A stretch of DNA of 64,000 bases from Mycobacterium basiliense. Lineage in GTDB: Bacteria; Actinomycetota; Actinomycetes; Mycobacteriales; Mycobacteriaceae. Shown piece by piece: positions 8,349-16,527 of the stretch. Below the pieces are notes generated by a model. The model had not been told where the DNA came from, made no database searches, and saw only the letters and a program-made list of their open reading frames with translations. Within the stretch, counting starts at the first letter, position 1. Every line of letters starts with the position of its first letter. The stretch covers positions 2,976,001 to 3,040,000 of the forward strand of contig NZ_LR130759.1 in the NCBI RefSeq assembly GCF_900292015.1, read 5' to 3'. The translations under genes and the position numbers were made by a program.

Positions 8349-9759
8349 GGGGAGCAATCAGGACCGCGACGCCGGCCACCGCCGAACCAATCAGGAAGGC
8401 GATCACCGTAAAGCCCATCACCTGGCGGACATTGAGCTTTGCGATCGCCAACAATGGAAGCAGCCAAAACGGCTGGATCATGTTTGCGACCGCCTCGCCG
8501 ACCGCAACTGACATGGATATCAGACCCAGGTAGGCCGGCGAAGCTTGACCAATGGCGAGTGCCGAGTCGACCGCGACCGGCCCCTGCACCGCCCAGTGCC
8601 CACCGCCGGACGGCACGAACAGCGAAATGACGATCGAGCCGACGAAGGTGAGAAACGGGAGGGTGTACTCGTTCGCGCCAGTCACCAGCGCCTCGGCGAG
8701 CACCGCCTGCAACGGCTTGCCCGCCGCCCCCGGCGATTGCGTCGGTAGATACCCCAGCAGACCAACGATGCCGCCGTATAGCGGGTATTGCAGCAGCAGT
8801 GGACCCGATACCTTGGCCGCGCCGCAAAACGCCCGAATGAAGCGAATCGGTGTGCGGTGCAGCAACGCGCTGGTGACGGTGAACAACATGATCATTGACG
8901 AGATGTTGATCGCAAACCCGCTGAGCCAGAAGTAGGTTATGCCCGCAACGAAGAGAAGGACATTGAGGATCCATAGCCTTTCCAACCGGTGAGCAAACGT
9001 CCTTGGGCCAGCGGGCGAATCGACTACGGTGTCCTGTTCCTCGAAGACCGCGGCATCGGGCTCGAGTTGGTGCACAGGCTCCATGCGCCGGATTGCGGCG
9101 GCCAGCAGCGCAAGCACGACGCCTGCGGCCACCCAACTGTAGGGCTGGAAGATTGTGAACTGCAACGGCACATCGATGCCAGTCATCTTGTGAATTACGT
9201 TGATTGGGCTCTTCGTGTCGGTGTTCGCAAGCGCGATCGACGACGACAGCCCCTGGGTCCAGACAATAAAACCCATAAATGCGGCAGCGACGAGATAGCC
9301 GAAATGGACGCCCGCAAATCGTTTGGCCACCTGACGCGCGACCAAAGCACCCGATACCAGACCAAGGCCCCAATTCACGAGGGAAAACACCGCGCTGATG
9401 CCGAAACAGAGCAGAGCGCCCTGCACCTGATTTTGTGGCTTACTTGCAACAAAAATGATGGCCCGCTTCAATGGGGGAGCCTCGGCCAGCGTGAAACCAG
9501 TGACCAGGATCAGCACCATTTGGAACGCGAACGTGAAGATGTTCTGCGATCCCCAGACTCCGTCGTACCAGGCGTTGAGGATGCCGGCCACCGTTGCGTC
9601 TTTGACGAGCAGCGCAACCAGGGCGATCACGATGAGAGTGAGGATGACCGCAAACAAGTACGGATCCGGCATGAAGCGTTCGACATACCGGACACACAGC
9701 GTAGTGAGGCTCCGCATCAAGCTGCGTCGCTTGGCCTCTCGGCTCTCTCGTGGCGTCAT
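8338..9759 (-). CDS. Short-chain fatty acid transporter, AtoE family
   Basis: The protein has 473 residues with many hydrophobic segments and the characteristic AtoE-type order: a basic N-terminus, then VRYVERFMPDPYLFAVILT, a segment with FAFQMVLILVTGF, VNWGLGLVSGALVAR, and the late SLFVPSGGGHWAVQGP motif. These proteins carry short-chain fatty acids such as butyrate or acetoacetate across the cytoplasmic membrane. The chosen ATG has a near-perfect AAAGGAGG ribosome site 4 nt upstream. The open frame extends beyond it to 9864 without support. It is co-directional and overlapping with the APH-family kinase gene. Confidence 0.87.
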   Translation of the reverse strand: MTPRESREAKRRSLMRSLTTLCVRYVERFMPDPYLFAVILTLIVIALVALLVKDATVAGILNAWYDGVWGSQNIFTFAFQMVLILVTGFTLAEAPPLKRAIIFVASKPQNQVQGALLCFGISAVFSLVNWGLGLVSGALVARQVAKRFAGVHFGYLVAAAFMGFIVWTQGLSSSIALANTDTKSPINVIHKMTGIDVPLQFTIFQPYSWVAAGVVLALLAAAIRRMEPVHQLEPDAAVFEEQDTVVDSPAGPRTFAHRLERLWILNVLLFVAGITYFWLSGFAINISSMIMLFTVTSALLHRTPIRFIRAFCGAAKVSGPLLLQYPLYGGIVGLLGYLPTQSPGAAGKPLQAVLAEALVTGANEYTLPFLTFVGSIVISLFVPSGGGHWAVQGPVAVDSALAIGQASPAYLGLISMSVAVGEAVANMIQPFWLLPLLAIAKLNVRQVMGFTVIAFLIGSAVAGVAVLIAPHVL

Positions 9760-10181
9760 CGACCTCCTTTTGCCGCACCAATCCGCTGGCGTCGATTGCG
9801 GTGCCCGTCCGCAACTGAGATCTAACCGCACAGTTCGTCGGGCAACCTGCCGAGGCGTCGACAACCGGGCGGGCAGTCGATCGGCCTAGCCCCCCGGCTC
9901 AATCCGGACTCCGCCGATACCGGACCCCCGACCGGTATTTGCCCTGACTCACACACTTTCTTGAGACCACGCTTCCAAGACATGAAGGTGAAAATAGAAT
10001 GGGAAAATAGAATGTCCTTCGAAAATTCGTTGCATTTCGCCGGACGCCAAATGCGTGGTGTGGCTTTGCCGAGAATTGGTGTACACTCCTTTCGACGATG
10101 TATGGCTACCCTTCGAGGTCCCATCGATATCGAATACGGTCTCAATAGGCCGGATCGATGCCCATCAACTCAGGAGTGAAA
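9760..10181. other. Intergenic region upstream of radical SAM cassette, AT-rich with repeats
   Basis: This gap separates the leftward transporter from the rightward small-protein/radical SAM pair. It holds an inverted repeat at 9917-9938 (ATACCGG, 8-base loop, CCGGTAT) and a tandem direct repeat at 9990-10014. The stretch from about 9980 to 10120 is clearly richer in A+T than its surroundings, consistent with a promoter region or recent acquisition. No convincing gene is seen. Confidence 0.55.
9990..10014 (+). repeat. Tandem 13-base direct repeat
   Basis: GAAAATAGAATG occurs at 9990-10001 and again at 10003-10014, one base apart. It lies in the A+T-rich region about 170 bases ahead of the small-protein gene and could be a regulator binding site. 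Confidence 0.6.
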
Positions 10182-10577
10182 TTGACTATTTTGATCGAGA
10201 CGGCGCAATCAGTTGTCAGCAGGGCGATCTCGGAGGCGTTGGAGTCGGCGACCCCTGCGTCTGTCCTGTCGGCTTTTGTCGAAGACCGTGGCACGACTCC
10301 CAGCGGCGGCTTCCGCCCGAGCGTCGTCACACTCAAGACCGTGGACGGCCGCGAAATTCGAGTCAGCACACTCACCGGCACGTCCTCGTCGGCCGCGGAG
10401 TTGGTGTCGGCGGACGCAACCGCCGATGCGGCACCGTCGGGCACCTTCGTTTTGACGTGCGGCAAGACGCTGGAGATCGAGAAAGGCCGTCTAGTCGGTG
10501 GCACCGCCGCTTCCGGCCAAATCCCCGACTGGGCCGTCTTCTACTTGCTGCCAGCAGATCGCGAGCGGTCCCAGTAG
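10182..10577 (+). CDS. Unknown small protein encoded upstream of radical SAM enzyme
   Basis: This 131-residue protein has no family I recognise. It begins with an amphipathic helical segment (IETAQSVVSRAISEAL), then a likely beta-rich part (VVTLKTVDGREIRVSTLTG), an Ala/Ser-rich stretch and a hydrophobic WAVFYLLP near the C-terminus. It has a single Cys and no leader/core pattern, repeated core or terminal FxSxx. The TTG at 10182 is preferred because AGGAG lies exactly 5 nt before it; the in-frame ATG at 10158 has no good site. The stop is 46 bases before the radical SAM start, so the two are likely co-transcribed. It could be a substrate, chaperone or partner of that enzyme. Function unknown. 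Confidence 0.6.
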   Translation: MTILIETAQSVVSRAISEALESATPASVLSAFVEDRGTTPSGGFRPSVVTLKTVDGREIRVSTLTGTSSSAAELVSADATADAAPSGTFVLTCGKTLEIEKGRLVGGTAASGQIPDWAVFYLLPADRERSQ

Positions 10578-10623
10578 TCGGGTACGGAGTCGTCAATCCT
10601 CAGGCTTCGCTCGGAGTGCCGTT

Positions 10624-11790
10624 ATGCAATGGGTAATCAAGACCACCAAGCTCTGCAATCTGCGATGCAAGTATTGCTACGAGTGGGACCACCTGTCCGA
10701 CCCGACCAGGATGTCGGAGGATGTGTGGACACACGCTCTGGTGACCATCCGCGACTACGCCGAGTTGACGAGTCAGCGCTGCGGCTACGACATTCCGCTC
10801 GATATCATTTGGCACGGCGGCGAGCCGACACTGCTACCGCGACCCTATTTCGAGCGCGTTTTCGCACTTCAGCGGGAGATTTTTCCAAACGAATGGATTG
10901 AAAGCCGCCGGGTGAGAAACGTACTGCAAACGAATCTCTACGCCGTGAAGGACGCGCACCTGGACGTATTCGAAGAATACGAAATTGAACTCGGTGTCTC
11001 CGTCGATTTCTCACAGGGCGTGCGATTGACGGCGGGCGGCCGTCCGACCGAAGTAGCGGTGCGGGCGAACCTGCGCCGTCTACAGGAAAGAGGCTTGCCC
11101 TTCAGCATCATTACGGTGCTGGCCGCACATACGGTAAGTCGGATCAGGCAGGTGTTCGAGGAGATCACTCAGCTGGGGAAGCCGGCGCGGCTGCTGCCTC
11201 TGTTCAGCGGCCCGTCGGCGCGGCCGATGGATGGCGTGACAATCGACAAGTCGGCGATTCTCGACGCGATGATGGTGTTTTTTGACCTGTGGATCTCGGC
11301 CGGCATGACCCCGCGGGTAGATCCTCTTGACCATTACGTGCGCACAATAATCCTGAAACGTCTGGGCTTGGTGCGCCCGAGGCAAGACCGCGCGCTGTTG
11401 GGCAACGACGTCCTCGTCATCGACCGTGATGGCACGCTGACCTGTGACGCCTATCGTGAGCACGGGAACCTCGGAAACCTCACCGAGAAACCCATCGAGG
11501 ACATCGTCGATGGCGCCACCTACCGCAGCCTCGTCGCTGAGGAGGCACGCCTGAAGGAAGCGGTGTGTACCTCGTGCGCCTTCCTGGGTGCCTGCGACAC
11601 CAGCCCGATCGCGCGGCATTTCGACAGCCACCTCCTCAAAGACTGTCCGGTCGACAGATATCTGCTGCCCCGCATCGAAGCCCATCTTGAAAAGACGGGC
11701 TTCTTGGACGACAACTTCGACACCATCGCCCGCGAAGTCACCGCGGCTCACGTCGCGGACGCATTCGAGGCGACCGTTTCGTACTCGTGA
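10624..11790 (+). CDS. Radical SAM/SPASM-domain enzyme
   Basis: This protein has 388 residues. The radical SAM cluster motif CNLRCKYCY lies at about residues 11-19, followed by IIWHGGEPTLL, the glycine-rich SAM-contact region. The C-terminal SPASM-like region has Cys in LTCDAYREHGNLG, CTSCAFLGAC and KDCPVDRYL, suited to auxiliary Fe-S clusters. Such enzymes modify peptides or proteins (RiPP maturases, sulfatase maturases, mycofactocin-type chemistry). A GGAG site is 7 nt before the ATG. The frame runs further upstream, overlapping the preceding gene, but the Cys motif position supports this start. The only partner gene visible is the unknown 131-residue protein. The next genes are convergent. 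Confidence 0.85.
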   Translation: MQWVIKTTKLCNLRCKYCYEWDHLSDPTRMSEDVWTHALVTIRDYAELTSQRCGYDIPLDIIWHGGEPTLLPRPYFERVFALQREIFPNEWIESRRVRNVLQTNLYAVKDAHLDVFEEYEIELGVSVDFSQGVRLTAGGRPTEVAVRANLRRLQERGLPFSIITVLAAHTVSRIRQVFEEITQLGKPARLLPLFSGPSARPMDGVTIDKSAILDAMMVFFDLWISAGMTPRVDPLDHYVRTIILKRLGLVRPRQDRALLGNDVLVIDRDGTLTCDAYREHGNLGNLTEKPIEDIVDGATYRSLVAEEARLKEAVCTSCAFLGACDTSPIARHFDSHLLKDCPVDRYLLPRIEAHLEKTGFLDDNFDTIAREVTAAHVADAFEATVSYS

Positions 11791-11803
11791 TGCTCGCCCG
11801 GGG

Positions 11804-12547
11804 CTAGACCGACGAGTCGATCGGCTGGCGCTTACGCCACCGCGATCGTGCCGCGCCCAGCGCCTGCTCCCAGGCGAGCATCGTCGTGGCCTTGAGGTTG
11901 GCCGGTTTGATGCTGTCCTTGGACAGCATCGCCGTCGCCGCGGCCTTCGTCGCGCCAGATGCCTTCGAGATATGACCGGAATCGAACGGCGGCTGCGGGT
12001 CGTACTCGATCATGAGCTGGATCGCCTTGGCGCGGCTCTCCCCGCCCAGCTGCCCGGCCAGCCACAGCGCGAGGTCTAGGCCCGCTGATACGCCGGCGCT
12101 GGTAACCACGTTGTCCTGGTAAACGATTCGCTCGTCGGCGACGGGGATGGCACCGAAGGCCTTGAGCGCGGGGACAGTCAACCAATGCGATGTAGCGCGC
12201 CGGTCCTGCAGCAGGCCAGCGGCGGCCAGAATCACCGAGCCCGAGCATACCGATGTCGTCCAGCTGGCGGTCTGGTGAGCCCGACGCAGCCAACCGAGCA
12301 GCTCCTCGTCACGCGCATGCACAGGCGTCGACGGTCCTCCTGGCACGAGAATCACATCGGGCGAGGGTGTTTCGGCTAGCGAATGCGTGGCGCCGAGCAC
12401 CAGTACGCCGGAGTCGGCGGTTACGGGCCCGGATTCATGCCAGACGAATCGCACCTCGGTGTGCGGGAGGTTGCGCAGCACCTCGTACGGGCCGATCATG
12501 TCCAGCGCCGTAAATCCTGGATAGGCGACGAATGCGATTTGCGTCAT
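11804..12547 (-). CDS. DJ-1/PfpI-family protein (isocyanide hydratase-like)
   Basis: This 247-residue protein starts with MTQIAFVAYPGFTALDMIGPYEVL. The nucleophile-elbow Cys is in SVCSGSVILAAAG (about residue 100), with the conserved acidic residue in the GPYE segment. DVILVPGGPS and SHWLTVPALKAFGA match the GATase1/DJ-1 fold. The C-terminal extension past residue 195 (KDSIKPANLKATTMLAWEQ) is longer than in minimal PfpI proteins. Members include isocyanide hydratases and stress-related hydrolases. AAGGAGAAC lies upstream of the ATG. It is 34 bases downstream of, and co-directional with, the GlxA-type regulator, as Rv1930c is with Rv1931c in M. tuberculosis. Confidence 0.85.
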   Translation of the reverse strand: MTQIAFVAYPGFTALDMIGPYEVLRNLPHTEVRFVWHESGPVTADSGVLVLGATHSLAETPSPDVILVPGGPSTPVHARDEELLGWLRRAHQTASWTTSVCSGSVILAAAGLLQDRRATSHWLTVPALKAFGAIPVADERIVYQDNVVTSAGVSAGLDLALWLAGQLGGESRAKAIQLMIEYDPQPPFDSGHISKASGATKAAATAMLSKDSIKPANLKATTMLAWEQALGAARSRWRKRQPIDSSV

Positions 12548-12581
12548 CGGTGTTCTCCTTACTGGTTAGCTCAAAGACTGG

Positions 12582-13529
12582 TTAGGCGAAGGCCTTGCGG
12601 TATTGGTCCGGCGAGATCCCGATCCGGCGGATGAAGTTGCGCCGCATCGTTTCGGCGGTGCCGAACCCGCATCTGGCGGCGATTGCGACGATGGTGTCGT
12701 CGGTCTCCTCCAATTGGCGGCGCGCGGCTTCGGTGCGGATACGGTCCACGTACTGGCCCGGGGTCTCGCCCACTTCGTCGGTGAACACCCGGGTGAAATG
12801 ACGTGGGCTCATCGCCACCCGCCGGGCCAGGTCGTCAATGCTGTGCGAGCCGCCCGGTTGCGATTCGATGGCCTGCTGAACATCGCGGATGGACACCCGC
12901 TTGGCTCGCGGCATCCACACCGGCGCTGCGAACTGCGTCTGCCCGCCCGGGCGCCGCAAATACAGCACCAGCCAGCGGGCGACTGTTTGGGCGATTTCGG
13001 TGCCGTGGTCGTCCTCGATCAGCGCCAGCGAGAGGTCGATTCCCGCGGTCACCCCGGCGGCCGTCCATACCGTCTCCGAACTGCGGATGAAAATCGGGTC
13101 GGCATCGACGTCGACGGCGGGAAACTCGCACGCCAGCCGGTCGGCGAAGGCCCAGTGGGTGGTGACTCGGCTACCGTCAAGCAACCCCGCCTCGGCCGCG
13201 AGAAACGCCCCGGTACACACGGTGACGATGCGGCGGGCCGTGCCCGAAACGGCTTTGATCCAGTCCATCAACTCGTGGTTGCCACGTGCGGCGTCGACGC
13301 CTCCGCCGCCGGGGAGAACAACCGTGTCCACCGCGCTCGGGTCGGGCAGTCGGGTCGTCAGAAAGGCCAGACCGGTCCCGGTGGTCACCGGTTGCTCGTC
13401 GACGGAGGCCAGCGCCACGTCGTAGCCGCCCCCGGTTAGCAGCGATGCGCCGGCGAAGACCTCGAACGGGCCCACCACGTCGAGCGGCTGAACACCGGGA
13501 AAGCCCACGATGATCACTGTACGAACCAC
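12582..13529 (-). CDS. GlxA-family transcriptional regulator (DJ-1 domain plus AraC HTH)
   Basis: This protein has 315 residues. Residues 1-180 form a DJ-1/PfpI-like sensor (VIIVGFPGVQPLDVVGPFEVF, VLPGGGGVD, VCTGAFLAAEAGLL). Residues about 215-315 form an AraC-type DNA-binding domain with two HTH units (SIDDLARRVAMSPRHFTRVF and IVAIAARCGFGTAETMRRNF). It is longer than the 259-residue Rv1931c I remember, so the N-terminus here looks complete. It probably controls the adjacent DJ-1/PfpI gene and possibly tpx, from which it is divergent. The ligand of the sensor domain is unknown. Confidence 0.88.
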   Translation of the reverse strand: MVRTVIIVGFPGVQPLDVVGPFEVFAGASLLTGGGYDVALASVDEQPVTTGTGLAFLTTRLPDPSAVDTVVLPGGGGVDAARGNHELMDWIKAVSGTARRIVTVCTGAFLAAEAGLLDGSRVTTHWAFADRLACEFPAVDVDADPIFIRSSETVWTAAGVTAGIDLSLALIEDDHGTEIAQTVARWLVLYLRRPGGQTQFAAPVWMPRAKRVSIRDVQQAIESQPGGSHSIDDLARRVAMSPRHFTRVFTDEVGETPGQYVDRIRTEAARRQLEETDDTIVAIAARCGFGTAETMRRNFIRRIGISPDQYRKAFA

Positions 13530-13650
13530 GGATTCAATGGTCGTCGAGCAACGGCATGTCGTCTACGCCATGTAACCCACAAATTTGGACACGCCCGGTG
13601 TGGGCGGCCCTGAAATTCGACTCCCATGCCGGTCTTGGCAGACTGTTCGC

Positions 13651-14148
13651 ATGGCACAGATAACTTTGCGCGGAAATGCGATCAATACCGTCGGCGAGCT
13701 ACCCGCCGTCGGATCTCCGGCCCCCAACTTTGCCCTCACGGGTGACGATCTCGGGCCGGTCGGCAACGACCAGTTCCGCGGCAAGACCGTCGTGCTGAAT
13801 ATCTTTCCGTCCGTCGATACGCCGGTGTGTGCGGCCAGTGTGCGCACTTTCAACGAGCGAGCCGCCGCCAGCGGGCTCAGCGTGCTGTGTGTCTCGAAAG
13901 ACCTGCCGTTTGCCCTCAAGCGATTCTGTGGCGCGGAGGGGATCGAGAACGTCGCGACGGCTTCAGCATTTCGGGACAGCTTCGGCGAGGACTATGGCGT
14001 CACCATCACCGACGGCCCAATGGCCGGTTTATTGGCCCGCGCCATCGTGGTAGTCGGCGCCGACGGCAACGTCGCCTACACCGAACTGGTGCCGGAAATA
14101 GCCCAAGAGCCTGACTACGACGCCGCGCTGGCCGCCGCAAAGGCCTGA
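13651..14148 (+). CDS. tpx: Thiol peroxidase Tpx
   Basis: This 165-residue protein is an atypical 2-Cys peroxiredoxin. The peroxidatic Cys is residue 60 in SVDTPVCAAS, and the resolving Cys is residue 93 in KRFCGAEG; Cys80 is also present. These match the positions in M. tuberculosis Tpx (Rv1932). It reduces hydrogen peroxide, alkyl hydroperoxides and peroxynitrite with thioredoxin as donor, in the cytosol. The ATG at 13651 has no obvious ribosome site, so leaderless translation is possible. It is divergent from the GlxA-type regulator and convergent with fadE18. Confidence 0.95.
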   Translation: MAQITLRGNAINTVGELPAVGSPAPNFALTGDDLGPVGNDQFRGKTVVLNIFPSVDTPVCAASVRTFNERAAASGLSVLCVSKDLPFALKRFCGAEGIENVATASAFRDSFGEDYGVTITDGPMAGLLARAIVVVGADGNVAYTELVPEIAQEPDYDAALAAAKA

Positions 14149-14168
14149 CCGCGCGAGCGGCATAACGC

Positions 14169-15266
14169 CTACAGGCCGGCACGCTGCGCAAGCAACGCCC
14201 GGTGATAGGCACTGCTGCCGAACAGGGCTTCGGTGGTCTTGGCCCGGCGAAAGTACAGCTGCAGATCGTGTTCCCAGGTGAAGGCGATGCCGCCATGAAC
14301 CTGGATCGCCGCGCCGGTGCACAACACGTAAGTGTCCGCGGCTTGCGCCTTCGCCAGTGGCGCGGCGACGTCGAGCTCGTGTCCGTTGGCCGCGCACATC
14401 GCCGCGAACATCACCGCCGCCCGGGTCGCATCGATTTCGATCATCATGTCCGCGCAGCTGTGCTTGATGGCCTGAAATGAGCCGATCGACCGATCGAATT
14501 GCTTTCGGCTCTTGGCGTATGTGACAGCCAGCTGCAGGCAGGCCTCGGCACCGCCGAGCATCTCGGCGGCCAGCAGTGCTCGGGCGACGTCCAGCAGGCG
14601 TTGACCGGCGTCGGGGGGGCCGGCGGTCAGGGCTTCGGCCGGGGCCTGATCGAGCTGTAGCTTGGCGACGGGGCGGGTGATGTCGAACGAGGGCAGGCGC
14701 ACGACGGTGACCCCTGGTGCGTCGGCGGCCAGCACGTGCCAGACCACGGCGCCATTGGCCGCGGCCGGGACGACGAACAGGTCCGCCACCTGGCCGTGTA
14801 ACACCGGGGCGCACTCGCCGGTGAGCATCGGGACATCGCCATGACACTGCGCTCGTACGGTTGCCGTGGTTGGGTCGATGTCGCCGGGGCGACCGGCCGC
14901 GAGTGCCCCGATCCGATCGCCACAGAGCAGATCGGTGAGTAGGCTCTTGCGCTGCTCTTCATCGCCCATACGAAGGATCGCTTCGATCGCAAACGTCGTG
15001 GCCACGTACGGAATTGGCGTGAGCGCCCGTCCGAGTTCACCGAATGCGATCGCGGTCTCGACGAGCGTGGCACCCACACCGCCGTACTCTGCCGGCGTAT
15101 GCAGAGCGGGCAACTCGAGTTCGGCACATAGCCGCTGCCAAAGCCGGCGGTCGTGACCGTCGGCGCTGGCCACTTCTCGGACCCGTGCCGACGGGGCCCG
15201 ATCACGCAGAAAGCCCCGAAGCGATGCGCGGAATTCCTCCTGTTCGGCGCTGTAGCGGAAGTCCAT
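14169..15266 (-). CDS. fadE18: Acyl-CoA dehydrogenase FadE18
   Basis: This 365-residue acyl-CoA dehydrogenase has the N-terminal helical region (FRYSAEQEEFRASLRGFL), the middle beta-domain and the C-terminal helical domain with GSFQAIKHSCADMMIEIDATRAA and VHGGIAFTWEHDLQLYFRR. It oxidises acyl-CoA to enoyl-CoA with FAD. FadE17 and FadE18 of M. tuberculosis have been described as forming a heteromeric alpha2beta2 enzyme of the type used on steroid-like side chains. The start is one base after the fadE17 stop, so the two should be co-expressed in equal amounts. Length and order match Rv1933c. Confidence 0.92.
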   Translation of the reverse strand: MDFRYSAEQEEFRASLRGFLRDRAPSARVREVASADGHDRRLWQRLCAELELPALHTPAEYGGVGATLVETAIAFGELGRALTPIPYVATTFAIEAILRMGDEEQRKSLLTDLLCGDRIGALAAGRPGDIDPTTATVRAQCHGDVPMLTGECAPVLHGQVADLFVVPAAANGAVVWHVLAADAPGVTVVRLPSFDITRPVAKLQLDQAPAEALTAGPPDAGQRLLDVARALLAAEMLGGAEACLQLAVTYAKSRKQFDRSIGSFQAIKHSCADMMIEIDATRAAVMFAAMCAANGHELDVAAPLAKAQAADTYVLCTGAAIQVHGGIAFTWEHDLQLYFRRAKTTEALFGSSAYHRALLAQRAGL

Positions 15267-15267
15267 G

Positions 15268-16515
15268 TCAAGGCCCGCCCTGCCCGGTAGTCGAGAGTGG
15301 TTCCTTGGGAAGTCCGAGCAGTCGCTCGCCGATCACGTTGCGTTGGATTTGCGAGCTGCCGGCATAGATCGTCGCGGCACGGGAGTACAGCAGCTCGTCC
15401 ATCCAGCACGCGGGGGAGTTGGCCGTGCCCGCCTCGGGTACCACCCGCGCTCCGCCGTTGCCCGGGCCGTGCGGGCTAAGCGCCTCGAGCCCGAGAATGT
15501 CGGCGGCCAGGTCGGTGCAACGTCGGAAATATTCGCTCCAGATGACCTTGGTGATCGCCGCTTCGGCCCCAGGTTGTGACCCGTTCAGCGACAAGGTGAG
15601 CCCTCGATAGCCGCGGTACCGCATGATCTGGACGCGCGAATAGCACCACGCCAGCCCGGCCCGGATGTGCGGGTCGGTGTGCAAACCGCGTTCTCGTGCC
15701 AACTCGCACAGGCGCTCCAGGTCACGACCAAATCCGATAGCAGCTGTGGTGATTTGAGATCCGCGTTCAAAGCCGAGCAGGGTCATCGCGGTCGACCATC
15801 CGCTGCCGACCCCGCCGACAACGTTGACCGACGCGGTACGGGCATCGGTGAAGAACACTTCACTGAATGAACAATGTCCGGCCGCGTTGACGATCGGTCG
15901 TACCGTGACCCCTGGCTGATCCATCGGCACCAGCAGCAACGACAGGCCCCTATGTTTCGGAGCGCTTGGGTTTGTTCTGGCAAGCAGGAAGATCCAGTTT
16001 GCGGTTTGCCCGGCTGACGTCCAGATCTTCTGCCCGTTGATCACCCATTCATTCGAGCCTGAGCCATCGAGCACGGCCCTGGTGCGGACGGCGGCCAAAT
16101 CCGACCCGGCGTCCGGCTCGGAGAATCCCTGGCACCAGCGATCCTCGCCGGACAAAATGCGCGGCAGAAAGTGGCTTTTTTGCTCCGCGGATCCCAACTT
16201 GATCAAGGTGTTGCCCAGCAGTTCGATTCCGAGCAAGTCGTTTTCGGCGGGCTCGGGCGCCCCGGCGCGGGCAAACTCCTCGGCGAGTACCACTTGCTCG
16301 ATCGCGGACAGACCACCGCCGCCGTATCGCTTCGGCCAGGACACGGCAACCAAACCGTGGGCAACCAGCGACCGGCGCCAATTCCGGGTGAAGGTTTCCC
16401 GCTCGTCAGGCGTCAGGGCTCCAGGCCCGGACCAACCGGCCGGTAGGTGTGTTGCTAGGAAAGCACGGATGCGGCCACGGAACGCTTCCGCATCGGGCGG
16501 GTAGGTGACATCCAC
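15268..16515 (-). CDS. fadE17: Acyl-CoA dehydrogenase FadE17
   Basis: This protein has 415 residues. [18 protein letters not shown] is the FAD/substrate-binding signature and [18 protein letters not shown] the second. The C-terminus includes [21 protein letters not shown], which holds the adenine-contact Gln and Arg seen in functional subunits. It is the upstream partner of FadE18 and would dehydrogenate a CoA ester in beta-oxidation of a branched or ring-bearing lipid. It lies 12 bases downstream of echA13. The echA13-fadE17-fadE18 order is that of Rv1935c-Rv1933c, which Mce3R represses in M. tuberculosis. Confidence 0.92.
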   Translation of the reverse strand: MDVTYPPDAEAFRGRIRAFLATHLPAGWSGPGALTPDERETFTRNWRRSLVAHGLVAVSWPKRYGGGGLSAIEQVVLAEEFARAGAPEPAENDLLGIELLGNTLIKLGSAEQKSHFLPRILSGEDRWCQGFSEPDAGSDLAAVRTRAVLDGSGSNEWVINGQKIWTSAGQTANWIFLLARTNPSAPKHRGLSLLLVPMDQPGVTVRPIVNAAGHCSFSEVFFTDARTASVNVVGGVGSGWSTAMTLLGFERGSQITTAAIGFGRDLERLCELARERGLHTDPHIRAGLAWCYSRVQIMRYRGYRGLTLSLNGSQPGAEAAITKVIWSEYFRRCTDLAADILGLEALSPHGPGNGGARVVPEAGTANSPACWMDELLYSRAATIYAGSSQIQRNVIGERLLGLPKEPLSTTGQGGP

Positions 16516-16527
16516 TCTGTACCCTGG

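Noticed and set aside
10182..10577. RiPP precursor peptide
   Set aside because: At 131 residues it is long, has one Cys, no repeats and no Gly-Gly or other leader cleavage site; a precursor role is unproven.
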